Assembly (NCBI RefSeq): GCF_017104565.1
Contig: NZ_JAAGPD010000046.1
Location: 1 to 64,000, forward strand
DNA: 64,000 nt
DNA from: Paraburkholderia sp. Tr-20389
Lineage (GTDB): Bacteria; Pseudomonadota; Gammaproteobacteria; Burkholderiales; Burkholderiaceae
Direction: 5' to 3'
Position numbers and translations under genes: made by a program. Under the pieces are notes generated by a model that was given only the letters and a program-made list of their open reading frames with translations, had not been told where the DNA came from and searched no databases. Positions 49,101 through 55,944 of the stretch are shown here, piece by piece. The stretch's first letter is position 1; every line of letters begins with the position of its first letter.

Positions 49101-49287
49101 GGCAGGCGCATCCGCTGGCGGTGGTGTATGCGCGTTCGGCGTCTGCGGCGGAGTGAATCACGGAATCGGCGGTGATACTGCTTTTGAAGTAGGCGTAGGC
49201 ACCGGTGGGATAACCAAGGCACCCAATTTTAGCGGATATGGCGGCACAGGCTACGGCGGTCGCATCGGCAAAATGCCCGGGTATTGA
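40198..49287 (+). CDS. cdiA: CdiA/FhaB-type two-partner-secretion exoprotein
   Basis: A 3029-residue filamentous haemagglutinin-like protein. It begins with an ESPR-type extended signal (MNKKSHRLVFSKLRGMLIAV), then a signal sequence and the TPS domain (about 70-310, VNINKPATSAGVSMNTYNQFDV, NGGGFINTSRSILTSG). A long fibre of FHA repeats follows, with a non-repetitive Cys-containing segment (about 1280-1420) that may hold the receptor-binding region, and SDYMLKQLGYNPSTVEKRLGDG (about 1630). The pre-toxin junction DVDRYNRQLHDDEK is at about 2778. The last 240 residues, lower in GC, form a Gly-rich candidate effector with VCAFGVCGG. TTGACA at 40131-40136 may be the -35 box. No ribosome-binding site is seen. 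Confidence 0.93.
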   Translation: MNKKSHRLVFSKLRGMLIAVEESATASGKSAGQTRATGRASRKTTHSPLQRLAALPFAVAPLLAFAQIVPGGTHAPGVISTQNGIPQVNINKPATSAGVSMNTYNQFDVSPKGAILNNSPTLVNTQQAGYINGNPNFGPNDAAKIIVNQVNSSSASQINGYVEVAGPRAEVVIANGSGISVNGGGFINTSRSILTSGSPNFAADGSLAGFSVTGGNVTIQGAGFNGSNIDQVDLIARAVQVNAAIYAGKNLNVITGANSVDHDTLNATPIAGSGTAPAVSIDVSNLGGMYSGKILLASNEYGVGVSNRGVIATQSGDLTLTSEGKLVLAGQTNASGNINASAHDGIDNSGTTYAQQNVSATTSGALSNSGTLAAQQNTSISAGSVASTGTLGAGVNGDGTVTNTGDLSVSSGGAISATGRNAAGGNVTLSGASIDLSNSSTSAKGALALAANSGDMNLSGATSTAGTTLNANASGTLTSDNGTLSSGGAQTIAAGALSNRKGQIVSGGALTANVAGAIENQGGTMQAAGGQTLHAGSLDNTSGHIASLNADGLSVTVTGLLNNGALGTIGGNGNATLQAGQIANAGSIATVQNLIAAAVQTLFNSGTVAANGNVTLSAGTTLTSSNTIAAGRALTLTAATFDNSHGSASADQIALHATNLVNRSGSIAQTGTGATTVDVTGTLDNTSGSFQTNATDLTLSPAGIVNDNGTIASAGTGTLSVRTGTLSNNGGTMATNGALDVNAGAVSNRGGTFAAQTGATFTVASLDNSAGGYVGAQSVSVADSGALNNASGTIQANDTLKVAADSVANDAGSIANGGTGATTVTANGAVTNTNSGMIGGNGDVSVVGGSVDNSDGVVTAGGAISVQSGSTLGNRAGLIQGTGAGVTASGAIDNTAGQIESDGTGSALSVSGASLDNTNGRIANTGSGATAISATTITNTNTGGVADAGTIGGNGDVTVNAQTLSNTNGAQMLSGHDLTLTIAQLADNTNATLSGANNLTLNGPNAALINAGGSIHGNGAVTLQTASLDNTAGRVGNDTGSGGSVAISTGTLTNQNGAIGSDQNLSVTTNALTGDGRIVAGNDGTVNVNGDYTLDTANQIQANHDLTFTTTGNFTVQGTLGAVNALTVNAANVDNQAGADINSANTTVNAANAITNEGRIEGNNVTTHSASLANTATIVGNTVTLNAGSIANAGAAAAIAAASAVNLYGSDISNTGGANIFSLGDINIAADGTRDGNGLLANRANSVTNDQSSIDAQGNIEVATQTLTNTRPAPTVDTVTTDVSTQHLTKRDKYMACTPTNGDKGYCTQAMWDNGYKNPLNATFGNADVVSTASGPNAVDRVLVVNVNGQPTTIYYNSITNNADGTITVNYWDAYDPHVNYDPGTEYPGDNQAHHGYQRIEAARDTTTTTQQDQVTAQAQQAQLMAGGNLTLANVGTVNNSYSAIGAGGSIQIGSSQATGDVTSGSYGGTAVNNTGQTLYQYQQQDIVSTYAWNENITRDVGQVVQPTVMLTPVAIGGLGGTIIANNAVQINATDINNTNVAAANSATGATGGTLGANGAVGGVTGGGSQTVNLATGQTQTINAPQSVAGATGALNIALPKNGLYTFNTAPGASYLIATDPRLTSYASFISSDYMLKQLGYNPSTVEKRLGDGLYEEQMIRNQITQLTGRVYLEGYTTNEDEYRTLMNNGVNVAKEFSLEPGMALTAAQMDALTSDIVWLVNQTVTLPDGSTQTVLAPVVYLAHTHANDLQPTGALIAADDVEIHATGSANNSGVIKGGSQTVISATNIVNRGGSIGSSTDNGTTVVSATNDVVNASGRITGNRVAVIAGHDIVNTTLVDAVGVSSAVGNSKVSQTLVGAQGTIASTGDMVIGAGRDLNVHGASIAAGGNAQIAAGHDINVDTVESHTSQSVMTNANSHMHADTTLNQTSGISAGGSLAMQSGNDMTFRGAAVSAGGDLAVASGGNLTATTVTNTASRDDVHLDDKTRSTQSHSYDEQAVGTSFKAGGNATLAAVGTDASKGNVALTGSSLAADKGAASIAATGNVTINEAHEEHDSHTETESKRGSFVHASTTDTMQDSRANVSVGSTVSGDSINVSAGKDLTVKGSTVAGTNDVSLAAGGNVNISTSQDTQTSSSYYQKHESGFGTGGGIGISVGSRTQTDTAHDATVTNNSSTVGSLNGNLNVVAGKDLHVTGSNLVAAGNVTGTGQNVTIDAATDTAHHDETHEVKQSGFTLAIKAPVIDAVSNTIDQARGASHSQDDRAAALHGMAAASGAVDAYGAAGKAMGQLASGKTPDAKIELSYGSSHSKSTFTEDSTTNRGSSVTPGGTAAFVATGNGTPGSGNVTIAGSNVNASDVILAAKNQVNLVNTTDTDSTRSTNQSGSASVGVSYGTQGWGVDASASKAKGNANSDAAMQNNTHVTAANTATIISGGDTNIVGANVNGRQVNADVGGNLNIASVQDTTASSAHQESMGGGFSVSQGGASGSFSRTNANANGSYAGVNEQAGIHSGDGGFNISVKGNTDLKGATIASDADASKNNLSTGTLTFSDIQNQSSYSAKSGGFSAGATTGDGGMNYTTHGNTSGVNAGGGAPMLSQNDSGSSSALSRSGISAGTIDVTDNAHQTQDVASLNRDTSNTNGTVAKLPDVNNLLDRQADMMAAASAAGEAVSRRIGDYADKQARSTGDPEWAEGGAKRAEMQAAGAALVTGLAGGNALGGAAGAGIASIAAGKLNELSGSVADSTGNSDMAKALGNIVSDAIATGMGGAVGGNAGAFSGYDVDRYNRQLHDDEKQVIKNLAEGDAAKEHRLEAAACALVQCAAEYAPGTADYTKYSALQTEGAAYTVEQSQLKNYSGTSFSASNYGGMVQQTTGNSLFHYSASDAQGDNRAMQAAMEAQRPGSVDYLTIQGGGLGVGGAITVNLHNGNVYLSGSGSVPVAPGASIVGGMVASNAGLPMGNRGGNTDDFLAGASAGGGVCAFGVCGGVNHGIGGDTAFEVGVGTGGITKAPNFSGYGGTGYGGRIGKMPGY

Positions 49288-49301
49288 CTGGAGCGTAACA
49301 C

Positions 49302-49742
49302 GTGAGAAATCTAAAACTCTGGTTTGGTGTGGCACTTGTTCTCGTCTTTGTGCATCTCTTCTTTCATAACGTGTTGCTCAAAAATCCAACCGATGTCTCG
49401 CGTAAGTTTGTTGTGATGAAGTCCGACATGGACTACATGCTCGGGATGGGCGGGAACGTCGTTTACCGAAAGGACTTGGACCGCGGAAGCGTAGCGTCCT
49501 TAACACGCAGCATCAGTGCCGACTCATGGACCAACCAATTGTTTGGCAAGTATCAGGCGGCACTTGAAGATCGAGGATGGAAAGTCAGACCGCACACCGA
49601 AAACGCTAGATGGGAAGCATGCAAGCTCGGTGTACTAGCCGCGCTGGACAAAAAGCCAGAATTCTTCCCCGCGCTATCCACTGAAACGTATGGGGTTCGC
49701 TTCGAGTACAGCGCGGGAACCATTAGCGAGTGTGGCCCTTGA
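49302..49742 (+). CDS. cdiI: Candidate immunity protein for the CdiA C-terminal effector
   Basis: A 146-residue protein that starts 14 bases after the cdiA stop, from GTG at 49302 with TGGAG nine bases upstream. It has one N-terminal membrane helix (LWFGVALVLVFVHLFFHNVLL), then a soluble domain with two cysteines, probably periplasmic. Its place directly after the CdiA effector region is the classic immunity position. No family is recognised. Its stop falls at the first base pair of sequence repeated from cdiA (the orphan module), marking a recombination joint. Function is inferred from position. Confidence 0.7.
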   Translation: MRNLKLWFGVALVLVFVHLFFHNVLLKNPTDVSRKFVVMKSDMDYMLGMGGNVVYRKDLDRGSVASLTRSISADSWTNQLFGKYQAALEDRGWKVRPHTENARWEACKLGVLAALDKKPEFFPALSTETYGVRFEYSAGTISECGP

Positions 49743-49743
49743 G

Positions 49744-50850
49744 ATGATGGCGGCGGCAGGCGCAGCGGGCGAAGCCGTATCGCGGCGTATCGGTGACTTC
49801 GCGAAAATGAAGTATGACGAAGCCGCCGCCGCAGGGGATCAGGCGGGCATGAACGCATGGAAGGAAGGCGGCACGGCTCGCGCGGAAATGCAGGCGGCGG
49901 GAGCGGCAATCGTGACGGGGCTGGCGGGCGGTAACGCCGTGGGCGGCGCGGCGGGCGCGGCCATCGCTTCTATCGCTGCGGGCAAGCTGAACGAACTCAG
50001 CGGTGCTATTGCTGGTGCTGACCCGACCGGCAGCGATGACGTGAACAAGGCGCTTGGCAACATCGTTTCCAACGTCATCGCAACGGGAGCAGGCGCGGCA
50101 ATTGGAGGCAATGCGGGCGCGTTCGACGCTTACAACGTGGATCGTTACAACCGGCAGCTCCACCCCGACGAACGCCAGTGGGCGAAGGACAACGCGAAGG
50201 ACTTTGCGAAATTCTACGAAGACAAAACCGGACAGGCCATTACGCCAGACCAGGCGCAGCAGATGTTGCTGGCAAACGGCTATCGCCTCGTCGACGACAT
50301 GGCGAGCAAGGGGCCAGGCGGAAACTCAACCGCGATCCAGTTCATTAGCCAAAATGCGAACGGTCTTTTTACGGCGCCCCCTGCTGAACGCGCGAACCCT
50401 GGAACACTGAGCAGCAACTTGGCGCCGGAGCAGAAGGCACTAAATGGAAACTGGGGAACGCCGCCGAACTTTAGTGTTAGTTTGGGTGCTAACGCCCAAG
50501 GCCAACTGTTCACGATTGGACTCGGTGCTGAAATCGGTGTGACGCTTGGCATTGGTGACAAACCGAATATGTGTGTTTACGGGCAAGCGTGTGGAAACTA
50601 CGGTTTGGGTTTCTACGGGGGGGCCGGTGTTTCGGTGACAGTAAGCCAAGGAGCGCCTAGCAGTGGAAGCGCAATCAGCAAAGGTGGATTCTTGGCTGGC
50701 GGTGTTGGACCCGTAGCAGACATTACCGTGACTCGAGATCAATCGAGTGGTGCAATATCTGCTGGAAAGGGAGTAATTGGGATTGGTGGCGGACTCGCTG
50801 GAGGAGGCACGCAATGCAAACAATATTCGGCATGCGCGCGAGGAAACTAA
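49744..50850 (+). CDS. Orphan CdiA C-terminal module (displaced pre-toxin plus effector)
   Basis: Starts at MMAAAGAAGEAVSRRIGD, which repeats the cdiA region from about residue 2659 (MMAAASAAGEAVSRRIGD), through YNVDRYNRQLHPDERQW, then diverges into a different C-terminus. The frame is open further to 49690, but homology begins at 49744, right after the immunity stop. It lacks signal and TPS domains, so it is a silent cassette that could replace the cdiA tip by recombination. The new effector is Gly-rich with MCVYGQACG and repeated short strands, recalling the cdiA tip in style but not sequence. Confidence 0.8.
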   Translation: MMAAAGAAGEAVSRRIGDFAKMKYDEAAAAGDQAGMNAWKEGGTARAEMQAAGAAIVTGLAGGNAVGGAAGAAIASIAAGKLNELSGAIAGADPTGSDDVNKALGNIVSNVIATGAGAAIGGNAGAFDAYNVDRYNRQLHPDERQWAKDNAKDFAKFYEDKTGQAITPDQAQQMLLANGYRLVDDMASKGPGGNSTAIQFISQNANGLFTAPPAERANPGTLSSNLAPEQKALNGNWGTPPNFSVSLGANAQGQLFTIGLGAEIGVTLGIGDKPNMCVYGQACGNYGLGFYGGAGVSVTVSQGAPSSGSAISKGGFLAGGVGPVADITVTRDQSSGAISAGKGVIGIGGGLAGGGTQCKQYSACARGN

Positions 50851-51111
50851 ATGGAATTCAAGATTGGCGCAATGTGTGTTGCTATCGCGTTCGCGGCGAC
50901 TTTTGTCGTCATTAAACGATTTGCTACAGATGACAAGTATCGTGGATTGCGAATTGTGGCATACGGACTTCCCGTTGCTGCACTAGGGCTGACAGTGGCT
51001 GCCCTCGGCTACATCGACCTTGGAATGATTTTGGTTGCAGTTACGTTCCCATGTTATGTAATTGGGGCAATCAAGCATGTCAAAGCAATGCTTGGTAGGA
51101 GTAGTCGCTGA
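50851..51111 (+). CDS. Candidate immunity protein of the orphan module
   Basis: An 86-residue protein with three hydrophobic segments (KIGAMCVAIAFAATFVVI; IVAYGLPVAALGLTVAALGYI; LGMILVAVTFPCYVIGA). The ATG directly follows the orphan module stop with no gap. It has no recognised family. As in the first cassette, the presumed immunity protein is in the inner membrane, which hints that the effector acts there. Position and membrane character are the only evidence. Confidence 0.65.
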   Translation: MEFKIGAMCVAIAFAATFVVIKRFATDDKYRGLRIVAYGLPVAALGLTVAALGYIDLGMILVAVTFPCYVIGAIKHVKAMLGRSSR

Positions 51112-51133
51112 GGCAGGTGAAGCAAATGATGGT

Positions 51134-51403
51134 GACCGGTTCACCCGGCAGTAGCACGATGACGAAAAGCAAGTCATCACGGATTTGGCGAAAGGCGATG
51201 TGGCCAAAGAACATCGTCTAGAGGCGGCTGCTTGCGCTCTCGTTCAGTGCGCAGCCGAGTATGCACCGGGCACCGTCGATTACACAAAATATTCGACGCT
51301 TCAGACAGAAAGCGCGGCCTGCGCCGCCGAACAGAGTCAACTGAAGAACTACAGTGGAACGCTGTTCTCTTCCGGCACGTATGGCGGGATGGTTCGGCAG
51401 TAA
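51134..51403 (+). pseudogene. Decayed third CdiA C-terminal fragment with in-frame stop
   Basis: From 51134 the frame reads D-R-F-T-R-Q-stop-H-D-D-E-K, aligning with DRYNRQLHDDEK of cdiA, where a TTG leucine codon has become TAG at 51152-51154. Downstream it continues, nearly identical to the cdiA tip, for about 80 codons (AAACALVQCAAEYAPGT, EQSQLKNYSG) and then stops at GGMVRQ, where cdiA continues. So it is a remnant of a closely related effector copy, truncated at both ends and unable to be read as a whole. Confidence 0.8.
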
Positions 51404-51648
51404 GCACAGGAACACTTGTAAAAGACATGCACTTTCGATTTTAAGGTCTTACAACAAAAATTAGAGCGGTAGCGGGCGCCATACCGCTCGCCGCGCACAG
51501 ACGGACCAAGGATCGGGCGCATGGACGACGCTCATCAAAATAAGCGTCATTTTGCTTTACATTTTGTCATTAACTTAGGAATGCATATTTAAGATAAAAA
51601 TCTTGCCTTAAAGATAATCAAACGACTTTCTATAATTCGAACAAGATC

Positions 51649-53673
51649 ATGTCTGACCTCGCATCCCGAATTAAAACAACAACCGACTCAATGAAGTACC
51701 GCCCCGACATCGACGGCCTGCGCGCCGTCGCCGTGTCGGGCGTTGTCATCTTTCATGCATTTCCTTCCGTGCTGCGCGGCGGGTTCGTCGGCGTCGACAT
51801 CTTTTTCGTGATCTCAGGCTATCTCATCACGAATATCTTGCTAGACGAACTCGACCATGGACACTTCAGCATCAGAAGCTTCTACGCGAGGCGGATCAGG
51901 CGAATCTTCCCGGCGCTAGTGTTCGTTCTGATGTTCACATACGGACTGGGCTGGATCTCGCTTTTCAAGGACGAGTACAAGCAGCTTGGCAAGCACATCG
52001 CCGCTAGCGCCGCTTTCGTCGCTAACCTTGTATTCTGGAACGAAGCGGGCTACTTCGACAGTGCCGCAGAGACAAAGCCGCTGCTACATCTCTGGTCGCT
52101 AGGAGTCGAGGAGCAGTTCTACATTATCTGGCCGCTGCTGTTGGCGTTCGTATATCGCCGCCGGTCCAATACCGCACCGCTCATACTTGCCGGACTCGTG
52201 CTCTCGTTGGCCATCAACGTCGTTCTGATCCAACATCACCCCGCAGCGGCATTCTTCTCGCCGCTGAGCCGGTTCTGGGAATTGCTTCTGGGCGCAATGC
52301 TTGCCCATTCAAACCGAACCCAGCTCGCTTTCAATGACGCTTCCTTGCACGGGATGTCCATCGCGGGATCTGTGCTCTGCATGGTCGCGATGTCATGCCT
52401 GAACCGAGAGATGTCATTTCCGGGATGGTGGGCGTTGGTGCCGACGTGTGGCGCATGCCTACTGATAGGAAGTAGCCGAAGGGCATTCGTCAACGAGAAG
52501 GTTCTGAGCCAGCCGATCATGATATGGATCGGAAAGATCAGCTACCCGCTCTATCTTTGGCACTGGCCGCTACTGTCGTTTGCCACAATCCTGGCGGGCC
52601 GGACACCTGCGCCGTATGTTCGTATCTCGCTTATCGCGGCCAGTATAGTGCTCGCGTGGCTGACGTACATCCTGCTAGAGCGGCGCATCCGCTTCGGCAC
52701 GAACCACTGGATCAAGGTCGCGCCTCCTTGTGTCCTACTAGTTGCGATGGGCTATATCGGGGGTATGACGTACGTTCGCGATGGTCTGGGCTTCCGCAAG
52801 GGCTACAGCCTCGTTGCGGACGTCAATTCCGCCACCCTTGGCGCGGGCCACGAGTTCGTAAGACCTGAATGCGGTGTGCCCGCGAATCAACAACGCCTGT
52901 TCCAGTTCTGTTCTCAAGACCGAAGGGAAATACCTCGAGCCGTCGTATGGGGTGATAGTAAGGCAGATGCGCTCTATTGGGGGATGGTACGGGAGTCAGC
53001 ACGCGATCGCCGATGGAGTCTGGTAGCTCGTACTGGTTGCGCCCCGATGAGCGGCGTTGTTCGCATCTCATCGTATGCGAATGACAATCCTGACGAATGC
53101 GCGAACGCGAACCGCGTTGCTATGCAAGCAATCACGTCCAATCACGACATCAAGCTTGTGGTGCTAGCTACAGCGGCTCGCGTGCTCGTCGGTCCTGAAT
53201 ATGCGCTAGCGGGCACTCATCAATCGATAGGCTCTGCCGCCATAGATGGGCTCAACAACTCCATCGAGACATTGCGAAAAGCGGGCAAGGAGGTTGTGCT
53301 AGTGATGGACAACCCGACGCTTCCTGATCCGCGTGGATGCATGGACCGCAAGCTGATGGGCTACCCGTTCATGCAGACCCTTCTCAGCGTGAAGCAGTCA
53401 AGTTCGTTCGCAAGCAAATGCGCGATCACGTATGGCGAACATCTGGCTGCAACCACAGGCTATCGGGCGATCGTCGCGAAGCTCCACGTGATGCATCCCG
53501 ACATGCTGATCTATGATCCGGCGCCCGTACTGTGCGACATGCAGAAAGGCATGTGTTCAGTGACACAAAACGGAAAATTTCTCTACAGCTATGGCGATCA
53601 CATTTCAGATACAGCCAATACGCTGATCGCCGACCAGCTCCTGCCCCAAATCAAAGGAAGCACCCAGAAGTGA
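51649..53673 (+). CDS. Membrane acyltransferase (OafA/acyltransferase-3 type) with C-terminal SGNH domain
   Basis: A 674-residue protein. The N-terminal acyltransferase-3 region (about 15-360, some ten membrane helices) has the catalytic R-x10-H motif in DGLRAVAVSGVVIFHAF. The periplasmic SGNH domain (about 415-670) has the GDS block VVWGDSKADALYW (about 430) and the later DHISDTAN (about 649). Such proteins O-acetylate cell-surface glycans. It lies inside the cdi locus, just before cdiB, and its stop overlaps the cdiB start (GTGA). GC is lower than in the core genes. The start could also be the ATG at 51691. Confidence 0.9.
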   Translation: MSDLASRIKTTTDSMKYRPDIDGLRAVAVSGVVIFHAFPSVLRGGFVGVDIFFVISGYLITNILLDELDHGHFSIRSFYARRIRRIFPALVFVLMFTYGLGWISLFKDEYKQLGKHIAASAAFVANLVFWNEAGYFDSAAETKPLLHLWSLGVEEQFYIIWPLLLAFVYRRRSNTAPLILAGLVLSLAINVVLIQHHPAAAFFSPLSRFWELLLGAMLAHSNRTQLAFNDASLHGMSIAGSVLCMVAMSCLNREMSFPGWWALVPTCGACLLIGSSRRAFVNEKVLSQPIMIWIGKISYPLYLWHWPLLSFATILAGRTPAPYVRISLIAASIVLAWLTYILLERRIRFGTNHWIKVAPPCVLLVAMGYIGGMTYVRDGLGFRKGYSLVADVNSATLGAGHEFVRPECGVPANQQRLFQFCSQDRREIPRAVVWGDSKADALYWGMVRESARDRRWSLVARTGCAPMSGVVRISSYANDNPDECANANRVAMQAITSNHDIKLVVLATAARVLVGPEYALAGTHQSIGSAAIDGLNNSIETLRKAGKEVVLVMDNPTLPDPRGCMDRKLMGYPFMQTLLSVKQSSSFASKCAITYGEHLAATTGYRAIVAKLHVMHPDMLIYDPAPVLCDMQKGMCSVTQNGKFLYSYGDHISDTANTLIADQLLPQIKGSTQK

Positions 53674-55529
53674 AGCGTGATATCAGAAAGAAAGTTGTCA
53701 ATGTTCAAGCAGCGAAAAACGGACCATTTGGAAGAAAAGGCCGGCTGAGTCTCATTGCAGGGGCGATTGTCGGACTGTTGAATCATGGTGCAATCGGTTC
53801 GCTGTACGCGGCAGATGGGCCGACGCCGACAGACGCCGCAGCAGCCGCGCGCGCGAACGCCGAACAGAACCAGCAGCTACAGCAGCAGCGCGACGCACAG
53901 CAGCGCGCGGCGACTGTCGCTACGCCCGTTGTACGCTCGACTGTGCCAATGGCGGGCGAATGGCCAGTGTTACCCGTCGAAGCACCGTGTTTCCGCATCG
54001 ACACATTCGCGCTCGATGTGCCCGCGACACTGCCCGATATCGCACGCAAACACGGCGCGTCGAATCTGCCGCTTGATCCGTTCTGGTTCGCGCGCGAATG
54101 GCTCGACCACTACAAGGGTCAGTGCATCGGCAAGGTAGGACTCGATACGCTCACCAAGGGCTTGCAGCAAACGATACTGTCGCGCGGCTATGTGACCACG
54201 CGCGTGCTGCTACCTGAACAGGATCTGTCGACCGGCACACTCAAGGTCGCGCTCGTGCCAGGCGTCGTGCGCCATATCCGCTTCGCCGATCCTGACACAC
54301 GCGGCACATGGAAGTCCGCGTTTCCTGCGCGCAACGGCGACCTGCTCGACGTGCGCGACCTTGAGCAAGGGCTGGAGCAAATGAAGCGTGTCGCGTCCCA
54401 GGACGTGGACATGAAGATCGAGCCGACAGAAACACCCGGCGAGAGCGATGTCGTGCTGAACGTGAAGCGCGCGAAGCCCTGGAGCTTCGTCGCATCGGTC
54501 GATAACTCAGGCACCAAGGCAACGGGCAAGTGGCAAGGCAACGTGAGCCTTGGTCTCGACAACCCGCTCGGCCTGAACGACGTGCTTGCAGCAGGCGCGA
54601 ACCAGGACCTGTCATTCGGCAACAAGACACTTGGCTCGCACGGCTTTAACGGCTCGTACTCCGTGCCATGGGGCTACTGGACCGCGACGCTGTCAGGCAA
54701 CACGAACACGTACTATCAGAACATCGCGGCGGTCAACGAGACGTTCGTATCGAGCGGCAATTCGCAGACAGCCGCGTTCAGGCTCGCACGTGTGCTGTCG
54801 CGCAGCCAGACCGACGTACTCGGTGCGTACATCCAGTTGTCGAAGCGCTTCGGTGAGAGCTTCATCGAAGGAACGACCATCCCGATCCAGGACCGCAACA
54901 ACACGTTCATCGAAGCAGGCGCGACTGACCGCCACTATTTCGGCGCGGCACAGTTCGATGGCACGCTCGCATATCGACAGGGCGTTCGCGGCCTCGGCGA
55001 GACGGGCGATCCGAACCCCGGCCTGTACGACCAGACCAACAAGCCCGCAACCTATCCGACGTATCTGTTCAGGATGGCCGTGCTCGACGCGAACCTGTCC
55101 ATTCCGTTCGCTGTCGCGTCGCAAGCCTTCCGTTACGTGACGACCGTTCACGGTCAGTTCACGAACGACACGCTGTTCTATCTCGACGACCTGACGATCG
55201 GCAGCCGCTACACGGTGCGTGGCTTCGACGGCGAAACGATGCTCGCGGCAGAGAAAGGCTTCTACTGGCGCAACGAACTGCAATGGCCGATCTTCCAGAC
55301 CGGGCAGACGCTCTATGCAGGGATCGACTACGGCCGCGTGTTCGGCCCTAACACGGCGATTCTGGCGGGCACCCAACTCGCAGGCGCGGTGATCGGCATT
55401 CGCGGCGGCATACCGGCGAAGTACGCGGGAATCTCGTATGACCTGTTCGTGGGCACGCCCATCTACAAGCCAGCCGGATTCCCCACTGCACGCGTGACGG
55501 TCGGCGTGCAGGCGACGGCACAGTTTTGA
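53670..55529 (+). CDS. cdiB: CdiB/FhaC-type outer-membrane transporter (TpsB)
   Basis: A 619-residue TpsB protein. An extended signal (KNGPFGRKGRLSLIAGAIVGLLNHGAIGSLYA) is followed by a Gln-rich linker (about 60-85), a first POTRA (about 105-170, PCFRIDTFALDV), a second POTRA (about 180-270), and the FhaC barrel (about 280-619) with GSRYTVRGFDGE, the conserved VRGF tetrad, and a C-terminal strand ending in phenylalanine. It exports the CdiA exoprotein. GTG at 53670 is chosen because AAAGGAAG lies upstream and it overlaps the acyltransferase stop; the track frame extends farther without support. Confidence 0.93.
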   Translation: MKRDIRKKVVNVQAAKNGPFGRKGRLSLIAGAIVGLLNHGAIGSLYAADGPTPTDAAAAARANAEQNQQLQQQRDAQQRAATVATPVVRSTVPMAGEWPVLPVEAPCFRIDTFALDVPATLPDIARKHGASNLPLDPFWFAREWLDHYKGQCIGKVGLDTLTKGLQQTILSRGYVTTRVLLPEQDLSTGTLKVALVPGVVRHIRFADPDTRGTWKSAFPARNGDLLDVRDLEQGLEQMKRVASQDVDMKIEPTETPGESDVVLNVKRAKPWSFVASVDNSGTKATGKWQGNVSLGLDNPLGLNDVLAAGANQDLSFGNKTLGSHGFNGSYSVPWGYWTATLSGNTNTYYQNIAAVNETFVSSGNSQTAAFRLARVLSRSQTDVLGAYIQLSKRFGESFIEGTTIPIQDRNNTFIEAGATDRHYFGAAQFDGTLAYRQGVRGLGETGDPNPGLYDQTNKPATYPTYLFRMAVLDANLSIPFAVASQAFRYVTTVHGQFTNDTLFYLDDLTIGSRYTVRGFDGETMLAAEKGFYWRNELQWPIFQTGQTLYAGIDYGRVFGPNTAILAGTQLAGAVIGIRGGIPAKYAGISYDLFVGTPIYKPAGFPTARVTVGVQATAQF

Positions 55530-55647
55530 ATTCGGCGTGATCTGATTGGTGGGACAAGTCCGCCTGTTCAGGATGAGTGCGCCGGTCCTCGCAGGTTGGG
55601 GAAACCTCGTGACACGCTGGAGTGGCGTTCAGGCATAAACGCCACTG

Positions 55648-55740
55648 TCACGGCTTTAGCACGCGACCGGGGGTATGGCGCGCCTTGCCGTCCCCCTTGA
55701 CGGTCAGCAGGAAATCGCGGTTGATGTTGATGCGCGCCAT
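55648..55740 (-). CDS. Possible 30-residue small protein downstream of cdiB
   Basis: A short minus-strand ORF beginning MARININRDFLLTVKGDGKARHTPGRVL, with a strong GGGAGAGAG site six bases before the ATG at 55740. It is convergent with cdiB. No family is recognised. Basic content and good initiation signals make it a plausible small protein or the remains of a longer one. The surrounding 55530-55944 gap otherwise holds only a repeat relic. Confidence 0.35.
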   Translation of the reverse strand: MARININRDFLLTVKGDGKARHTPGRVLKP

Positions 55741-55768
55741 TTTTTGCTCTCTCCCTGCGTCGTAGAAC

Positions 55769-55860
55769 CGACACTGCACAGGGGCAACGCTTGAAGTGCG
55801 AAGACAAAACGCGGATGCCAGCGAAACCGCAAACCCAGCACGCGCAGCAAAAATCCGATC
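55769..55860. repeat. Single-arm relic of the mirror-symmetric element
   Basis: TGCACAGGGGCAACGC followed by AACGCGGATGCCAGCGAAACC matches the right-arm outer part of the four full elements. The hairpin, core and opposite arm are missing. It suggests an old copy that lost one side, next to the cdi locus. Confidence 0.65.
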
Positions 55861-55944
55861 ACCACAAAAACCCACATAAAACAACAAAATTACGCAATAA
55901 TCTCCATCCGCCCAATCTCCAACGTTGCCCGCCCAGCGCCCCCA

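Noticed and set aside
40198-49287. CRISPR array or DNA-level repeat array in the large gene
   Set aside because: Repetition is at the protein level (FHA motifs, irregular), with no constant spacers or direct repeats.
49690-49743. Upstream extension of the orphan CdiA module
   Set aside because: These codons overlap the immunity gene in another frame and have no match in cdiA; homology starts at 49744.
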